From Desulfovibrio sp. (GTDB taxonomy: Bacteria > Desulfobacterota > Desulfovibrionia > Desulfovibrionales > Desulfovibrionaceae), in NCBI GenBank assembly GCA_031280915.1, contig JAITGC010000006.1, forward strand, positions 1 through 38,972: 38,972 nucleotides of DNA, given 5' to 3'. Below the pieces are notes generated by a model, which was given only the letters and a program-made list of their open reading frames with translations, made no database searches and was not told the origin of the DNA. Made by a program: the position numbers and the translations under genes. The stretch's first letter is position 1; each line of letters starts with the position of its first letter. Positions 38,894 to 38,972 of the stretch are shown in pieces.

Positions 38894-38972
38894 TCCCCCG
38901 CCCCCCCGGGGGGTGTCGGGCGGGGGGGGGAGGGGGGGGCGGGGGCCGGGGGGGGGGGGGGGGGGGGCCGGG
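38891..38972. other. Poly-G/C tail, probably a sequencing or assembly artefact
   Basis: The last ~80 bases are almost only G and C, with G runs of up to about 18. This is unlike the rest of the window and sits at its very edge, breaking a gene. Two-colour sequencers read lost signal as G. I would not interpret it biologically. Confidence 0.75.

Overview
The window looks like chromosome from a Desulfovibrionaceae-type sulfate-reducing bacterium (moderately high GC). The grounds are a Tat-exported periplasmic [NiFe] hydrogenase of the D. gigas/D. vulgaris type, a flgM gene preceded by a lineage-type small protein, a DUF4851-like lipoprotein, and Desulfovibrio-style Mu-like tail genes. This is family-level recognition made by reading, not by a database search.

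Layout. (1) 1-6.6 kb is accessory DNA. On the minus strand lie the 3' end of a spike-type gene, gpW/gp25, baseplate J, a DUF2612-like tail protein and a tail fibre (the last two frameshifted), then a tyrosine recombinase, a Dam-type methylase and the start of an IS5-like transposase that truncates the methylase. On the plus strand are a 3' fragment of a PilV-like type IVb pilus protein and a VirB1/PilT-like lytic transglycosylase. Between the fibre and the recombinase sits a second, inverted fibre 3' end. It and the fibre gene share an in-frame 14-bp inverted repeat, so the two C-termini look switchable by DNA inversion. (2) 6.6-13.8 kb is the distal dcw cluster murG-murC-murB-ftsQ-ftsA-ftsZ, with a terminator. 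ftsW, the usual upstream neighbour, is not there; the accessory block is. (3) 14.0-17.2 kb: rpmB (minus) with a structured leader, and divergent hynBA. (4) 17.3-20.3 kb: guaB-guaA (minus). (5) 20.8-21.6 kb: a sigma-28-type promoter, an unknown small protein and flgM. (6) 21.9-29.3 kb: an outer-membrane barrel protein, then a tightly overlapping series (unknown membrane protein, cobU, secreted protein, lipoprotein, bioB and a bioD-bioA fusion). (7) 29.7-36.0 kb: uvrB-ligA, dapB, rplM-rpsI and tRNA-His. (8) 36.2-38.9 kb: a two-partner-secretion transporter, two related lipoproteins and an FHA-like fragment (minus). The last ~80 bases are poly-G/C that looks like a sequencing artefact.

A family of intergenic elements with hairpins recurs at least seven times and often begins exactly at a gene's stop codon. 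The most interesting candidate systems are the fibre inversion switch, the intergenic element family and the TPS/lipoprotein cassette region.
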